Shown here piece after piece: positions 13,901 to 28,500 of a stretch of DNA of 64,000 bases (positions are counted from its first letter, which is position 1; every line of letters starts with the position of its first letter). Under the pieces are notes generated by a model. The model had not been told where the DNA came from. It made no database searches and saw only the letters and a list, made by a program, of their open reading frames with translations. The stretch is from Anseranas semipalmata (taxonomy: Eukaryota > Chordata > Aves > Anseriformes > Anseranatidae), in NCBI GenBank assembly GCA_013399115.1, contig VXAA01003854.1:1116-65115 (forward strand), read 5' to 3'. The translations under genes and the position numbers were made by a program.

Positions 13901-14302
13901 GTGAGCTAAGGTTTAGAGTTTGCCATGTTACCCATAGAGATGTTACGTATGGGTGAAATACTGGGTAACACAGTCACAGCCATGGCCTTGGCTCCAGAGC
14001 CTTTGTTTCAGTCAAGAACAGAGAGGACCAAAAATGCTCTTGATTATGACAGCAATGTGTGCTCCTGCTGTCAAAGAGGAAATCCAGCCTTTATAGTGTC
14101 AGTGGTCTTTGCTTTATATAAACTGATTTCTGGAGAAGAGGGCAGCTTGAGAGAGCTGCACGTGCTTGCAGGGGGATGCTCTGCCTGTCTGTGCTCCTGG
14201 GCCAGCAGCCTTAGGAAAGCATGTGTTATGGGGAAGCCCTGCAGCATACCTAGCACAGGTGCGTGGTATTTTCTGTAGCATTTTTATGTATTTGTTTTTT
14301 TT

Positions 14303-14319
14303 TGTGTGTGTGTGTGTGT
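14303..14319. repeat. (TG)n microsatellite
   Basis: About eight TG units preceded by a T tract. Confidence 0.9.
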
Positions 14320-17300
14320 TTGTTTTTATTTCTAATTTGTTCCTTTGAATATCGTAAGATCCATTTGTGGAGTGTGTCAGCCTTCTGTGTAAAAGTCACA
14401 TTTTGATGGCAGTTAAGGGCTGTCCTTTTCTCATTGAGGAGGACTTGCTGCCCAGAGGTTGCTGGTGATTGGAAATCTGAGAATAAAGCCATACATTTAT
14501 GTGCATCTCCAAACTATTTGTGTACATGCTACATTAGAACAATTACTCTTGATGTAGAAAGTAATAAATACTTTGTGAACAAACTTCAGATTGGAAGTGG
14601 AAAAAGGAGATGGTCCTCTTGAGTCATGAATCTGGAATAAGTGTGTTCTTCATTATATTTGCTGTGTTGCATTGAAGTCATGTGGTATCTTGTTAGCAGA
14701 GCTGATGTGACCCATACACTGAACTCAGAAGCCAGTGGGGCGGCAGAACATAAGGAGGTCTGGACCGCAGCCAGCTCAGGCTGTAATTTCAAGGAAATCA
14801 GATTTCATGTTCGATTGTTTGGGTGGGGGGCACCACTACCATACTATTTCCTGTGTTAGGTATTTATTTGTTATAGCCATATGCATTTCTGGGGATGGAC
14901 AGTTCTATTAGCAGCTTTTTCATATGACCTGCTGTACTTTGGAAATTTAGCAGTACACCTGAAAGAGTGGAACACCACAGTAATAAGCAATCAATATAAT
15001 AGGATCCAGGTTAAGTTTCACAGAGGCATCTTGGGAATAACTTTAGCAGACTAAAGGCAGCTGTGAGACTGGCTGCTGGTGTTTTTAGGTATCTCATCAT
15101 TGCTTCATTGACACACCTGTGCCCAGCATTAGGCCGGCCTTTGTAGCTTTTGCTTGACGGACCAGACTTCTAGGAGTTTTTGAGACATGCCTGCTATCTC
15201 TGTAATTGTAGTTTGCCTGAATACCTGTGAAAATCAGCCCCTCAGTATCTGCACCACTTTTGAAACTAGGAGTTGGACTCCTAAGTCATATTGAAATCTT
15301 GTTAATTTGCAACATAGTTGTAATACTTAGTTATGTTGATGAGGACTGTTAAAATACATATTTTTCCCAAAAAGTTTGATTGCAAGTACAAATACTCACT
15401 TAATTTTATTTATCCCTCAGAAGCCTGAAATTCAAAGCAAATAAACACTAAGCTAAAAAGACAGTGACTATTCCAATACTCCTTTGGTCATGCTTGGCCA
15501 TTGCATGTTACTCCAAAAATACCAACTGATTTATTTTCTTTTATTTTTAAGTCAGTGTGACAGTAGTTTCCAAAGCAGGTTTTTCTTCTAGTTGACAGAA
15601 TATGACAGGATATAACAAGTAGTTTAATAAATAAAATTCTGCTTCCAGATGTATTTTGAGATGTTCTGATCTATAAAACATTGTATAGTTTTGAATCTGT
15701 CTATTTTAGCCATCACCTGGACTGCTGTGCAATATTTTGATAGCTAGATTTGGCTTCTGTGAATTTGCTGACATATCCCATAGCTTATTTGTGTGAGTGT
15801 TGTCAGTGAAGGGATACGTAGCGGTAAAATTTTTAATGACACTTCAGTGGAGTGCCTCTTCTGGTGTGGTTGAAGATGCCTTCTTGATGTAGAGTATGTT
15901 GGAGAATGGAGCATCCCTGGTGGATGTCTGAGCTGGAGCAGAAAATGGAATATGTGTGTGTGCACATCTGTTCACAGAGGTCAGAAACTATGCATTGCTA
16001 AGAAAATAACATGTAAACTATACACCTGTAACCTTTGGAGACATTTTAGATGCTGTCAATTAGGAGATTGGAGTGCATTTATTATTGTTCTGTTGTTTTT
16101 TCTTAGTTTTAAAATCTTGAAAGTGATTGTAATGAAGGTGCCCTCCAGGCAAAAGCGTGGCGAAATTCACATATTAAAGGAGGAGTCACCAGAATTGCTG
16201 TTTGACTTTTGACATTATTGTTATATAGCCTAGGGCATTACAGGCAGAAGGGATTTAGAAGGAAAGGAGAACTGTGAAATTACTCTATAAAAAAGTGTAT
16301 TTTCACTGATTTTTCTTTAAACTGGCATATTTTAAGGAAAGCACAATATTCTTGCAAAATGAAAACAACCAAAAGAGTAATAATAACAGTAATAATAATT
16401 CCATAGTGTCTTAATTCCTTTGTTTCTTTGTACAAAGCTTCTTGATATAAAAAAAAAATCCACCAATATTCAAAAACTATTCAATGAGTTACTGAGTGTT
16501 GTATTGTTTCAGAAACTAATTAATTACTAATCTCTCTATGTATGCACATGTTGAAATCTCAGCAGAAAAGAAGTTGGGCACTTTTAGATTATAGTCTTAT
16601 TTATAATAAGAATTATCTCTTATATAGAAGATAATTTTTGAGCACCCTATTTTAGGATTAGTATTTTGTAAATATCACAACCTATATAGCATATATTAAA
16701 TATAATACGAATCAGGCTGGAGTTTTAATTTTGCAGAACTAGCAGCTCATATATCAATCAGAAAAAGCTGCAGCTAAACAGTCCCCAGTATTGGAATAGT
16801 ACGATTATAATTCCGTAATTGTTGTAGTTAAATTAACAGATTTTTTGTGTTTTTTTTTTCTTTTTTTTCAGCAGTGAGGGCTAACCTACATAGATATGTG
16901 GGTTAACAAATTTTAGTGATAGATAACTGAAGTCTCAAGGTTTGAAATTTGTATTTTTTCTGGATTTCTTCATGTCAGTGTTCCGCTGCTGCAAGGGCAG
17001 GGCATGGTGTCTTGTGTGCTGCAGGAAGCACCAATGTAGCTGGGTTGGGGTCTTCTCTTTTGTAACTTGGTTGACTTCAGTGAAGTTGTGTTCTGATGTT
17101 CAAAGGTATAGGTGGAAGCTGTTGAGGAACTGGCTTCTCTTCTTCTATAACTCTACAAAACCATCTGTTCCCATTTTCTCTTAAGGAAGTTTACAGCTTC
17201 AAGGACTGTCATTTATTCCCATATCTTCCTTCTCATCTGAAAAGGAAAATCTCATCCCTCTGTATACAAAACTATCCATCAAAATCTCATTTCAGTATAC

Positions 17301-18637
17301 AGGGGTTTTACACAGAAAGAATGAGAACTCAGAAAAACAATGCAGTTAGTTTCAAATACAGAATAGATAACTTGCTTTCTTAATAAAGCTTACAGATGGA
17401 AATAAAGATATAGAAAAATATACAAACAGAGATCGTCAGGTTCAGAACAGCCTTTCCAGCATCCTCCATGGGCTATTCCAGCTTCCCCTTAAAAAAAGTA
17501 ATAAAGGAAGAAAGAAATTTAAGTGTCTCAAAGAAGGTGATCTGGGCATTTTATATCTCAGCCTTCAGAGAAGCAGGTTCATTGGTAGTGCCCACCATGC
17601 ACCATGTACCCTAAAGAAATTACCCCTAGCAAAAGAACTGCAGTAGTGCAGCCTGGCTGGGCACAGTGCACTCCTAGAGGAAATAATACATCAGAAATTG
17701 GCTATGCCTCAGTGGGAACCTGATTGCTAGTATGGCTAACTTACTTCTAGCATGCAGACTATCTCAGGTCTTATTATATGACCCTGCATTGTATAATGTT
17801 TACATATCCTGGCTGATAGGTAGCTGGAACATAATTTAGAACGTTTGCATCACTAAAATGCAACTGTTTATCTAAAAAGAAAGATTGTAACAGGAGAAAT
17901 CCAGAATGCAAAATAATAAATATTAAACTTTGTTTTCCAGGCTGTTGAATCAATTTATAGTAATACATAAGCAAGCAGGAAAGTAACAGCATCTGGTAGC
18001 AATAAATGTTTCCTTTCCTGAGTTACCAAATTAGCTATGGGAAGGTGATTAGAAATAAAATATAATGATTTCTGATAGAAATAGGTAACACTGCGCGAGC
18101 TTTGAGATAAGAACTTGACAAATGTGTAAAATAAATGCAAAACTGGTTTTGAAAAGGGGTGAGATTACCATTTTCTATGTTGTGTGCCAAGATTTGTGCA
18201 TTTCAAATGTTAGCAGTTGGCTTCTTTTCAAAACTGATAAATAATGATGTTTGTTGCGGAAACAATTATCCTAAAAATAATTTAAAAGGATTGTATCCCC
18301 TTTTTGTTTGCCTATAAAGACCACATTCAATTTATATATAGACAGAAAGAGCTCCACTTGCATCTATAAAACAGTTCTTAAATCAGTCTAAATTATTGAT
18401 GTGCACAAAGAACTCTTTCCGCTTTTGTTTGAAGTTTTATTTCTGCGGCGTTGTGCTTTCTAATTGTACTTTCAACTGCTATGACATCTGTTATAGTTGT
18501 TTCAAAAACTTTTCAATAGTTTTCTTTTTTAATGATAGACAGTCTTTTCAAAGACAAACTGTCTTCATTTTGAGCAAGAAAAATAATTAGTTGAAAAAAG
18601 ATCACTAATTTGGCCGAGGAACTCACCATTTTACTTC

Positions 18638-18653
18638 TTTTTTTTTTTTTTTT
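18638..18653. repeat. T16 tract
   Basis: A run of 16 T. The sequence after it has overlapping short open frames but no recognisable gene or retrocopy. Confidence 0.9.
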
Positions 18654-19317
18654 GCAAGTGGCTGTTTTATATGATTCCAGCACCTACTCAACAGAAAGCT
18701 GGCCAAGAAGAATTCATCTCTGTAGCAACTCAGAAACCATACAGCATCAGCATATGTCCTTTGCTTCCCCGAGGAAATCCAGGACTTTATTCTACCAAAA
18801 AGAGTACCAAAAAAGTACTTCACAAGTTGATAGTCTCTGTATGTCTAACAGATGGAAAACTGAGCTACTATTCCAAGTGGCTATGCCAAACAATACAGCA
18901 AAATAGCTCAGCAATGAGAGATGAGATTAATCCTTAAAAGTCTGCTTAGAAATGCTTTTTAATATAACTAGTGATATGAATATGTGGTGCAGCAGTAAAT
19001 TTAGTTCTAATGATCTAAGACATAACTGCAATCTTATTTCCGGCATAGAAATAGAGGAGATGTTTAAATTATCCCAAATTAAGAAAGCACAGTATATGGC
19101 TATTTCCTTGTCTTTTTTACAAAAGAGAATATTTTTCCTCTTAAGGTAGAATAGGCTTTCAGCTTTGAAAAATTTAAGTCCGGGACTCTGGTCCAGTTGC
19201 AGTACACCATAACTAACCTTTAAATTAGAAGTTGCCTAGAATTCATATAATAATTAATACAACGCTAGGAGATTTAATTGACCACAAGATTAAACTATTA
19301 AGGAAAAAATTTCGTTC

Positions 19318-19392
19318 TAATTGAGAATTGAACCCCTACCCTCTATTCATTGAGTGTCTGCTCTGCCACTTGAGTTGTGAATTAGGGGTTAA
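19318..19392 (-). repeat. tRNA-derived sequence (tRNA pseudogene or SINE head)
   Basis: Read on the - strand it contains CTCAAGTGGCAGAGCA, like a tRNA D arm (A box). After 24 nt comes GGGGTTCAATTCT, like a T arm (B box, GGTTCRANTCC). Order and spacing fit a tRNA. The D stem is only partly paired and the anticodon and acceptor stems are degenerate, so it is not a working tRNA. The sequence after the B box does not match the MIR core. A decayed tRNA-derived SINE is the best guess. Confidence 0.5.
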
Positions 19393-22300
19393 TTGACTGT
19401 CTAGAATCTCCCAAAGCGCAATTATTTCATATAATGGTGCTAACACAGACTGTAGTAAGGCAATTTTTAACGGCATCCTTTTTTCCCCTGGATTTAGAGA
19501 GATTTCATGACAACTGCATGAAAAGATGCTGGATGTAGGGGAAGGAAGAAAGATGTAATCGAAAAAGGACTTGGGGTTTCCTTTCAAGTGCCAATTGATA
19601 AAGATCAAAAAACAGAAAGAGGTATTTATGTGGATCCACAGTTAGAATGAGACCTCGCCAATTTTTGGTTAATAGATCCCCTAATCCTGTATCCTGTAGG
19701 TCACACTCAAATCCTAGCACTTTTGCACATTCCTCTTAAGATTCAATAGTACTCACCTGCAGTAAGATCTCACATTGTTCTGACTTTGGTTGAGGGTTTT
19801 GAACTCCACTGAATGCATCTTGGTTTCTAGGACTGATGATTAATTAGTTTTAGTTCATGAACCATGTTTTGCTCTCCAGTTTAAATATTTATGGCTACAC
19901 TCCTGTGATGACAGTGTCTCACTCCATGGGACAGAAGGCAGTGTAAAGAGGCAGGGATTTCCCCAGTGACACAAAATCACCTATTGCTCTCAACCATTTT
20001 AATCTTGGCAGCTGTGACACTGAAGACATATTAGAGGATAAGAGGTGTGTCTGCAGTGCTTGATTCAAGCAGTCCTGGATCAAAAGAGAGACTGTTTGAG
20101 GGTTATTAGTAGCTTAAGACAACCTTGAATACTGCTTGGGCTGGACCAGCATTCATCTGCTGTAGCATGGGGGAGGCTGTGAAAAAAAATAGCGTAATAC
20201 TGACCCTTCCTCCTACCACTGCACTTCAGGATTAGCACCATAGTTTGTTACTCCTATGCAATTAACATATCCATATTTTGAAAAAAAATAGTGCTTCTGA
20301 GCCTGTGCATCAGGACTGAATGAATGACTTAAATCTTACGTTGGTGTAAGTGGTGGCCATAATGTATGGTATGAATTCTCTTCATTTTTTTCTCTCTCTA
20401 TACTACTGTCTCATTGTGTATACTTTGTATTCTCCCTGTCCTCTGTTTGATTTTTCAGTATGTAATTTTGCTGCATATTTAATTGACTTCTCTTTTTCAG
20501 TGTTTGTGGAATATAAATTCATTGATGAAAGTTCAAATTAGTGGCAAAATTATTATTCCCAGCTCAAGTTGTTACAAAGATTTAGGAATAACCTATAAGT
20601 AATCTTAAATAAACTACTATCAAAATAATAAAAAGAAGGGACTAGGTATGCTTACATTTCTTTTACATTTTGTATTTATTTGCTTACATGGTAATTAATA
20701 TAATTCATAGTAGATTTTTCTGCTTCATTAGTGCAAATTTGCTGAACTTTTCCAATTACTATTCTCCTTTGAAGAATAAGTAATAGAGATAATATCAAAA
20801 CTTTTTAACAAAATGAAGAGTTAGTTAGGGATACAGTTAGGCATTTTTATTTTTAAGTATATTCCATTTTTTTAAAGTGTTGATAAAAGTGCTGTCTCTA
20901 TAAATACTTGAAGCAATTACTGTCAGTACAGGAGAAGAATTAAGGAGAAACAATTTTTGTGTGGAATTATTGAAGATAGAAGGAAATGCAGAAAAGTTTA
21001 GTGGCTTAAACTTTGCATTTTGAAATTGAATTGAAAATCTTATGGGAATGAAGGACTGACTGTGTAGGTAATTCATGCTTAAAAATATTTAAATCACTGT
21101 ATGCTGAGCAAAGTCTGGCAAGAAGTCTGGAAAGGAATAGTACCCCATAGCATTAAGGGTGCTTAGAAATAGAAACAGTTTAAGTATGTTTTTTAAGCAG
21201 ATATTTTTAATATAGTGCTCTTTAAACATGTTAACAACAGACATGTATATAATAGGCAACAAATCTTAGCTATATGTTGCTCTGGTCTGGTATATGGAGG
21301 AAAGTTGTGCTTTGCAAGCATAGGAGTCCCCACAGAACAGAGGGCACCTCATCCAGTACCCCCTTGGGCTTGCACGAGAGGTTGCAGAGATGGCACGAGT
21401 GGGTCGGCTGAAGTGGACAGGACTTGCTGCTACTATAGCTCCTTGTTGCAGGGTGATGCCTTACGTTCACGATTTACTTCTTTTTCACATAAAAATATAT
21501 GTGCTCAAATGCCTTTTGCTTACTTTTGCATTCTGGTGAAATCCAAACCACCAGACAGTGTATGGTCGTAGGCCTGTAGGTTTCTACTAAACAAAGTGGA
21601 AAGTGGTGCAGCTGATTGCTCAGAAAGGCAAGAAGATGAGCATGAAAAGAGAGTTCAGAAAGTGCAGATGACTGTTACATATGCACTAAAGCATTGTTAT
21701 TTTCAAGGTGATTTGCAGATAAACACACACATTTTGTAACCTGCTTTATCAGCAAAGGAGATTTGAAAGATGTTTGTGCTACAGAAATACCAGTAACATA
21801 ATCTCTTAGATTTTCTGGTTTTGCTGGAGGTGTTTTAGAATGCTGAAAGTGTGGAGAGCTGGCATGGCACAGACTGTCTTCATCTGGAGAAACAGTCTTT
21901 GAGACTAAAAAAGGTTTTCCTCTTCCTTGTAAAACAGACGTGACAAATAGGAAAGAAAGAGAGTTTTACAGTGTAATTCAAATTTGAGTTAGTTTTTTTA
22001 GTCACTCATTCTCATCTGGTCATTAAAATCATTAAAGTAAAGACAGAGGAAACAAGATCTGGTATTTCTAACATGAAAAATAAGCACAGTGTTTTCTGCA
22101 GTGTGAGGAAAGAGTTATCCCAGGCCCCATATTAACAGACTAGACTACAAAAAGCCACCACCACCTGATAAGACAGTGCTGTGGTGAAGAAGTAGAGTAA
22201 GAAAGAACAGCCTTTCCCATTGCTTTGCCTTTGGAAGGAAAAACCTGGACATGTTCACAGTATGAACTAAGTGACAAAAGCAATATTTTACACTCCAAGT

Positions 22301-22485
22301 GTGATCTCTTTACTGTTCTCACCTAGTTCTAACATTTCCCCTTTAAATATAATTCTGTCCCACAGTTTTCTCCACCTGCTGTTTTCTAAGATTTGCACGT
22401 CCCCACTCTACATATACCATCATTCTTCAGTTACATTCTCTAGCCACATTTTACCCTGACAATTCAAGCTCCATCCAGCACCCAG

Positions 22486-22548
22486 CTTGCTTACCTGCCT
22501 GCATGCCTGCCTTACTCTTTCCTTCTCCTCTCTCTCTTTCTCTGTTTT
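22486..22548. repeat. (CCTG)n then CT-rich tract
   Basis: Several cctgcctgcatgcctgcc units run into a pyrimidine-rich tcctctctctctttctctg stretch. Confidence 0.8.
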
Positions 22549-23631
22549 GTCACAGAAAACAAATAAATCCATAATCTTGACACAGAAATCTCCAAGGTCA
22601 GAAAACTGTTTTTTCTTTCTTTTTTTTTTTTTAAGTACCACATCCCAAGAAAAAAAAAAATTAACACTGCTAATGACTTCCAAATAAGCTAGATAAGTGT
22701 AATCGACCTTCTGTCATATCACTGCCTGCTGTTGGGTCAAAACAAAAAATTCAGAAGGCATCACGTAGCGTGGCTATGTCAGAAATAGGAACTGCTGCTC
22801 TCAGAAATGTTGATTTTTTCCAGTGTAGACCTGCAGATCCCAGGGCTGCTGTACAACCATTTGCTTGCATTCATTGGCTTGCTATTTGTTGACCATTTTT
22901 AAAGCTGCACATTCAAGTCCAGCATGTAACCAAAAGTGGTGCATCACCACTGCTCTCGTAGGATTTAGTGCTGGCCTTACAAGCCACGCAGGGTACATCC
23001 GTGCTGCCCTCCCTTTGTCAGGTAGTTTATTTGTAATTGCAGTGGAAAATCATATCTGGTACAAAGGCCCCTGGTCAAGCCCAGTCAGCTCTAAGAGCAG
23101 TGGGCACTGAATCCTTTGGGATGAGCTTGACCCTGCCTCAAGGTTTCTTATGTCGTGGTGGAAACAGTGGATCAAATTTTCTTCTCATGGAAATTTGAAG
23201 TAATTGCTTGGAGTGAGTGGAAGCCCCTGTATTGTTGCCCAGTGAGATCAGAAGCTGTACATCGTAGGTATTCAGCATTGCTCAAGGAGTACTTTAAATT
23301 ATGTTGTAATTACCATCAATTCATTTCCCTTTGGAAACTTGCCTCTAGATGGACATGGTCTGGCAAGCTTCTCAGTCAGTTAACAAGCAAATAAAAACCC
23401 CAACAGCCCCCTCCCCGTGCTGCCATAAAAAGGTCTATTCTGAAAGTAATGTGGAGCTGCGGAAAGCAGTCGTTCTGCTTTGAGCATGCCCTTGCGTGCA
23501 GCATTAGCCTTCACCTTTCTTTCACCGTTACTGGAGGAAGTAACTGATAGTGATCGACATGATTTCCTGGGCATAGTACATTCAGATTTTTATTATGATA
23601 TTACCAGGACGTATGTTTGTGGAAAGAACAG

Positions 23632-23648
23632 ATATATATATATATATG
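23632..23648. repeat. (TA)n microsatellite
   Basis: About eight TA units. Confidence 0.9.
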
Positions 23649-24965
23649 TTTATCCTCAGAATAGAAACTCCAGAGAAATGGTATATTACCTGCATGAAGC
23701 TGAAAATATGGAAAATATGGGTGACTTAGTGTTCAAGAACTGGGCCCAGCTTTGCTTACAAATCAGCTTGATGATGAGGCTGCAAAAGTTATATTTTCAC
23801 TGCTTTCACATACTGAATTTATTAGCTTCTTGAAATTGATTTTGGATGCCTTTCATTTGCCATTGGGCTGAAGTCAAAAGCAAAACGATGATATACCACA
23901 TTTTGCTCACTCATCTTTTTATTGCCCAACTATTGTTATTGAGTAAAAGACATGCAGTGTGTTTCCCAAAGGAGACAGAAAGCACATTTCATTTTCTTTT
24001 TAATTGATGGAAGTTTAACTGAATGCAAGTCCTGCAGTTCTCAACTTCAATATCCAGGTGGCAGTTACAGAGGGGTAGAGGGGATGGGGACTGGGATTCC
24101 GTTTAAATCAGGGCTGAGAGCAGAAGCCAGAAGGGCTGTCAAACTTTGTACTGTTTTATTTGCTTGGAAGGAATGGTGTAAAGTTAATATCGATGCAGCG
24201 CTATGAAAGTGTTCAAGTAGTTATCTCTGGGAAGGTAATGTGAACTCAGCAGTATCATTACTTTGATCTTTGGTTAAAGTCTTACAAAACTAGATTGCTG
24301 TTTGATTGACAACCTTGTCAGAGAGTGAATGAAGACTGACATTCTAATATTGAAAATGCAGCGTTTACAAAACTTAAAGCCCAAGTTTTCTCATGACACT
24401 GCTTCTTTTGTGGAAGAGTGAATTTCACATTTATTTTTAAATAAGTGTATACCTTGCTGCGTGCAGCTAACACTCATGATTTTAGACTGCTGGTTCACAA
24501 ATACCCTAATATTTGATGCAGATGTTTTTATAGCAACGGTACTGTCATAATGTATTTGGAGAACTTGGAGTTCCTGTTTGAAGGCTTGAGCGCAGTGGTA
24601 GTTATCACAACTCAATACCAAATAATGAGTGATCTGACATGCAGGTGATCAGTGCAGAGATGGCAGGCTGCAGCTTGCTTTGGGTAGTGTCTCTGGCATT
24701 TTCTGAGTGGGTCCACTACATACGTTAAAGGGCTTCCACCGTATAATGCTACCTCAAGAGTTTGTCTTCAGCTATTGCTTATCTTAGAATTGTCCCCTTA
24801 ACACCCCCAAATGGACAGAGGCTATTAAAGGTAGAGTTAATTTGCACAGTAGGCGTTTTCTGCTTTCATGCTGCTAAACTGCTAGCCATACCTTATTTCT
24901 TTCTAACCAGTCTTAAATGTTCTGAGTTTGAAGTCTACCCTACCTTCTCAGCCAGTTAGATTTTT

Positions 24966-25065
24966 CAGAGACCTGGGCAACTGGCTCTAGGTGGCCTTGC
25001 TTGTAGGGACTTGGACAAGATGACCTCCAGATGTCCCTTCCAACCTCAACTGTTCTGTGATTCTG
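24966..25065 (+). mobile_element. CR1 3' end (truncated)
   Basis: The 100 bp match the last part of CR1 on the + strand: agagacctgggcaac, a diverged gacttggacaagatgacc, tcccttccaacctcaac and the terminal tgttctgtgattctg repeat. This is a typical 5'-truncated avian CR1 insertion, sitting in the 33-kb intron. Confidence 0.85.
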
Positions 25066-25446
25066 GTAATTTTCCAAATGATGTTCTGTTCTCCTGACAT
25101 GGCCTTGATGCAGTGACTTACCATCAAACTTGCCATTGTGCTTTGGGAAATCTTTGGTCACATCTGTACAGTTGCTTCCAGCCGCTGCATCCGGCCTACC
25201 AGTTAGCTCCAGAGCAGGCTCTTCTCTGACTGTCACCAGGGTGAAGCCCCAGGATGTCACCTACCTATACAGTGTCTATCAAACATTGCACTCTAAAGTG
25301 CACTTCTCCACACTGTCCTCAATTTCTTCTTTTAATTGGACAACATACTATATTTTGTTCAGTACTTCCCCAAAAAAGAGCCTCAAACAACTCTCACTTC
25401 CTAGTTCTATCTGAAGTGATACAAGTAATGTTTAAGAATTAACCAA

Positions 25447-25506
25447 ATTGTGTCTATTTCTACATCAAAATACCTTATTGTGTCTATTTCTACATCAAAA
25501 TACCTT
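25447..25506. repeat. Perfect 30-bp tandem duplication
   Basis: The unit from 25447 to 25476 (begins attgtgtctatttc, ends atcaaaatacctt) is repeated without change at 25477-25506. The two copies are identical, so the duplication is young or is under conversion. Confidence 0.97.
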
Positions 25507-28500
25507 AAGCAAAGAAATGTCTCTTCAAAATAATAATCCTGTATCATCCACAGGTGTTAGTTAAGAGGCTATTTATATGATGCAGGTTAAAAGTAGGCAT
25601 TCAAAAGATTTTTGCAGAAGGGGCTGTTGAGCAGTGCTACAAAGCGTGGGAACTACTTAAATTGGCTTTTCTGTCAAAGCCAATGAATGTTTTTTGAGAC
25701 TGCATCATCAGTTTTTCCTGACCTTCTGATTCTCAATTTACTTTAGGGTTGCTATATTCTGAATGCAGTTCTTTCTTTATCTCTGATATGTTCAGGTAGT
25801 GTATGTCCTGTATGAATGTCTGTGTGTATATATAACAGTAAGTATCTATAGAAATATGCATGAACACTTGCAACATGATACATATGTAATACAATATCAT
25901 ATCTTTATCTACTAAAGTATCCTTTATGACAGACTATTAATTAAAAGGCAAGATTAAAGCCACTTTAATCAGCAGTGCAGCTTTGCTGAATAAACCTTAC
26001 ATTCAGCCATATTTTCTAAGTGGACATATATAAGCCACAAGAATAATTACCATTTCATCATTTGAAGTCTGCAAATGACTGATTTTGGAATGAAAAACAT
26101 ATGTAGCTATGCTGATTATGCTAAAAAAAATTATTTTCAAACCCACGTTTATATAAGTACATTTTTTATTGTGTGGAAAATGCATGTCCACCAAAAAAAT
26201 AATGATCACCTAAATTTTGCTGTAAATATTTTTAAAATATATATCTGAAATTCATTTTGGAAATTTCTACAGTCTGCTTCAATATGGCAACACATATGGT
26301 AAGAAAATCTTACTTGAAAGACAATGGCTATTTTTAAACAGTTTTCAAAATTGCACTGAATAATAGCTTGTGTACAAAAATTGATATGTTTTGTATTTTA
26401 TAAAGAGCAGCTTAACATTTTCTAAACTTTGACAAGTTTCTTCCTAAGTATTTTTTAATGTAATAATACGATCAGTTTAGCTGTCCCTAATTTTTCTTTC
26501 TTTTTTATATAATGTACATAGGCACTGGTGGTATATTAGGAATACTTCTGAGTTGTTCTAGTTTGGCCTTATTGCTTTCTTTAGTTCTTAGAGGCATATG
26601 GATCATAGCTGTTGAAGACTTTGTTCTTTTTTTTTTTCTCCTTTCTCTCACTGAATGTACTTATGTGTGCATACACGACGTATAACACAGATACTTAGGT
26701 AGCAATTCAGTTGCTATGATTTTGATAAAGTATTTCTGGCTCTTGTTGTATTTTGATTAAATATTTACAGTTCTCCTTTTGCCTCAAACCACATTTTTAA
26801 AGGCCAAAAGAGAAAAGAAACCCCAAACCATAAACACATTAAGCGAAATATCCATAGTGCCTTCAGTTAATGGTATTTCCTTAAAGCAGATAAGTTACTG
26901 AGCTCCCTTTTAAAACAGGAGTGTTAATTTACTGCTTCCTTTCATCTGTTGAAATAATTACTTTTCTTTTTTGCCTTCAGTAGTTTGTTCTGGTCATTAA
27001 CATTTCTGTAAAATTAAGTTTGAAAGGTGCTTTTAATGTTCAGATAGACTGCAGTGCATGTTTGACTGTTAAAATCAACCTACTTAAGGCAGAACTAATG
27101 TTTAACACTCGCAGCCATTTGAAGTAGTTCACTGCCCAGTTTAATGGTGCTGCCAAGGGCAATGGTCACATTACTTGCTACTATATTTTGGAGGTTTGTT
27201 ATGCCAGCAATAAAGACAATCCATGATATTTCTGAAAACATTGGCTTAGATCTTAAAGACATCATTTTTCCACTAACAAGCTATAAACTGTAATTTCTTG
27301 GGGAATAGTGGGCAAGAAAAACCAACCCCAGCTCTTGGCTATGTACACCATTTAGGAATGGTAGTTGCACGCTACAATGTTAGTGTTGAATGACTTTTCC
27401 TGCCAGCTCTGTTGGAAAAGACATAATCAAACTGTACTACAAACACAGTGATGGTCAACTGCACTGGAAGAAGTCATTTTATATGATGGTAATTGGATTT
27501 TTCATATTGTATGGTATCAAGACAGTTTTAAGATGCCTACTCTGGCAGGTGAAGAGTGAATTGGGATAGCTCAGCCTGGTCTCATGGAAACTTGGTGCTG
27601 GAGGTGTGAGGGGCATGGCCTGGAGACAATTTGGCTGCTGCATTGTGAACCGTCTGAGGTGTGGTCACAGACTGACTATGGTAGCTTCTGTTTCATTGCA
27701 TTTTTTGTGGATTTTACTGGTTTAGTTGCAACAACACCGGACGTCTCTGTCATGCACCATTTGCAGTATAAAAATGCTTCTCCAGCCTTGCATTGAGAAT
27801 AGCCCTCCCCAATGGCTGAATTCACTTTAGGGCAATCTACTACTAACACTTTCTCAATCTGTTTATTTTGGAATGTAGGTCAAAGAAGATTGTTTATGGG
27901 AATCTTTGAGCAAATACTACAGGAAAAAAATGTAACTAGTTCTTTGTGTAGTGGAGTAGATGGACACTTTGCTCAAGTCTTCAGAAAGTCTGAGGGGAAG
28001 TGCATGTATAAGACGGACCCCCTGTAATGAATAACTAAATGAGGGAATGCACATCATTTCCGTTCCTATCTGAGGTCATGAATGGAGAGCAAAATGGCTG
28101 CTTTTTCTTCTTTGATGAGCAGGAGCAGACACAGAATTTGGAGATGAAGCAATACATCTTCTCAACCAGAAAAAAATTACATATATTTACTAAATAGTGA
28201 GTAAAATTTTCCCCTTGGCTAGTCTAGTGCAATTTTACAGGCTTCAACAATGCTGAATGGATGTTATTGAGAAGTGAATTTGGCTCATTCTTTTTATGCT
28301 TTTAATAAATACCCAAGGGAAAAGCAGTTGTTCAAGCAAAATGAAATACAAATAAACATAGAATTTATTCTCAGTAGGCATTCTGAGGAACTTGGAGCTT
28401 GAGTTTTATTCCATGCTTTTTTTCTGGTACTTGCAAGCAAAACTAAAATATTCATATAAGCTGTCAGTTCTCTAAAGTGAATTCATCCTTTTTAAAAAAT

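Noticed and set aside
18537..18564. Small nested hairpin (agacagt ... actgtct)
   Set aside because: Stem of seven pairs with no other support; such structures are frequent in AT-rich DNA.
18610..18937. Overlapping open frames of 88-98 codons after a T16 tract
   Set aside because: No recognisable domain, two frames and the opposite strand are equally open, and no splice or promoter context. Most likely chance.
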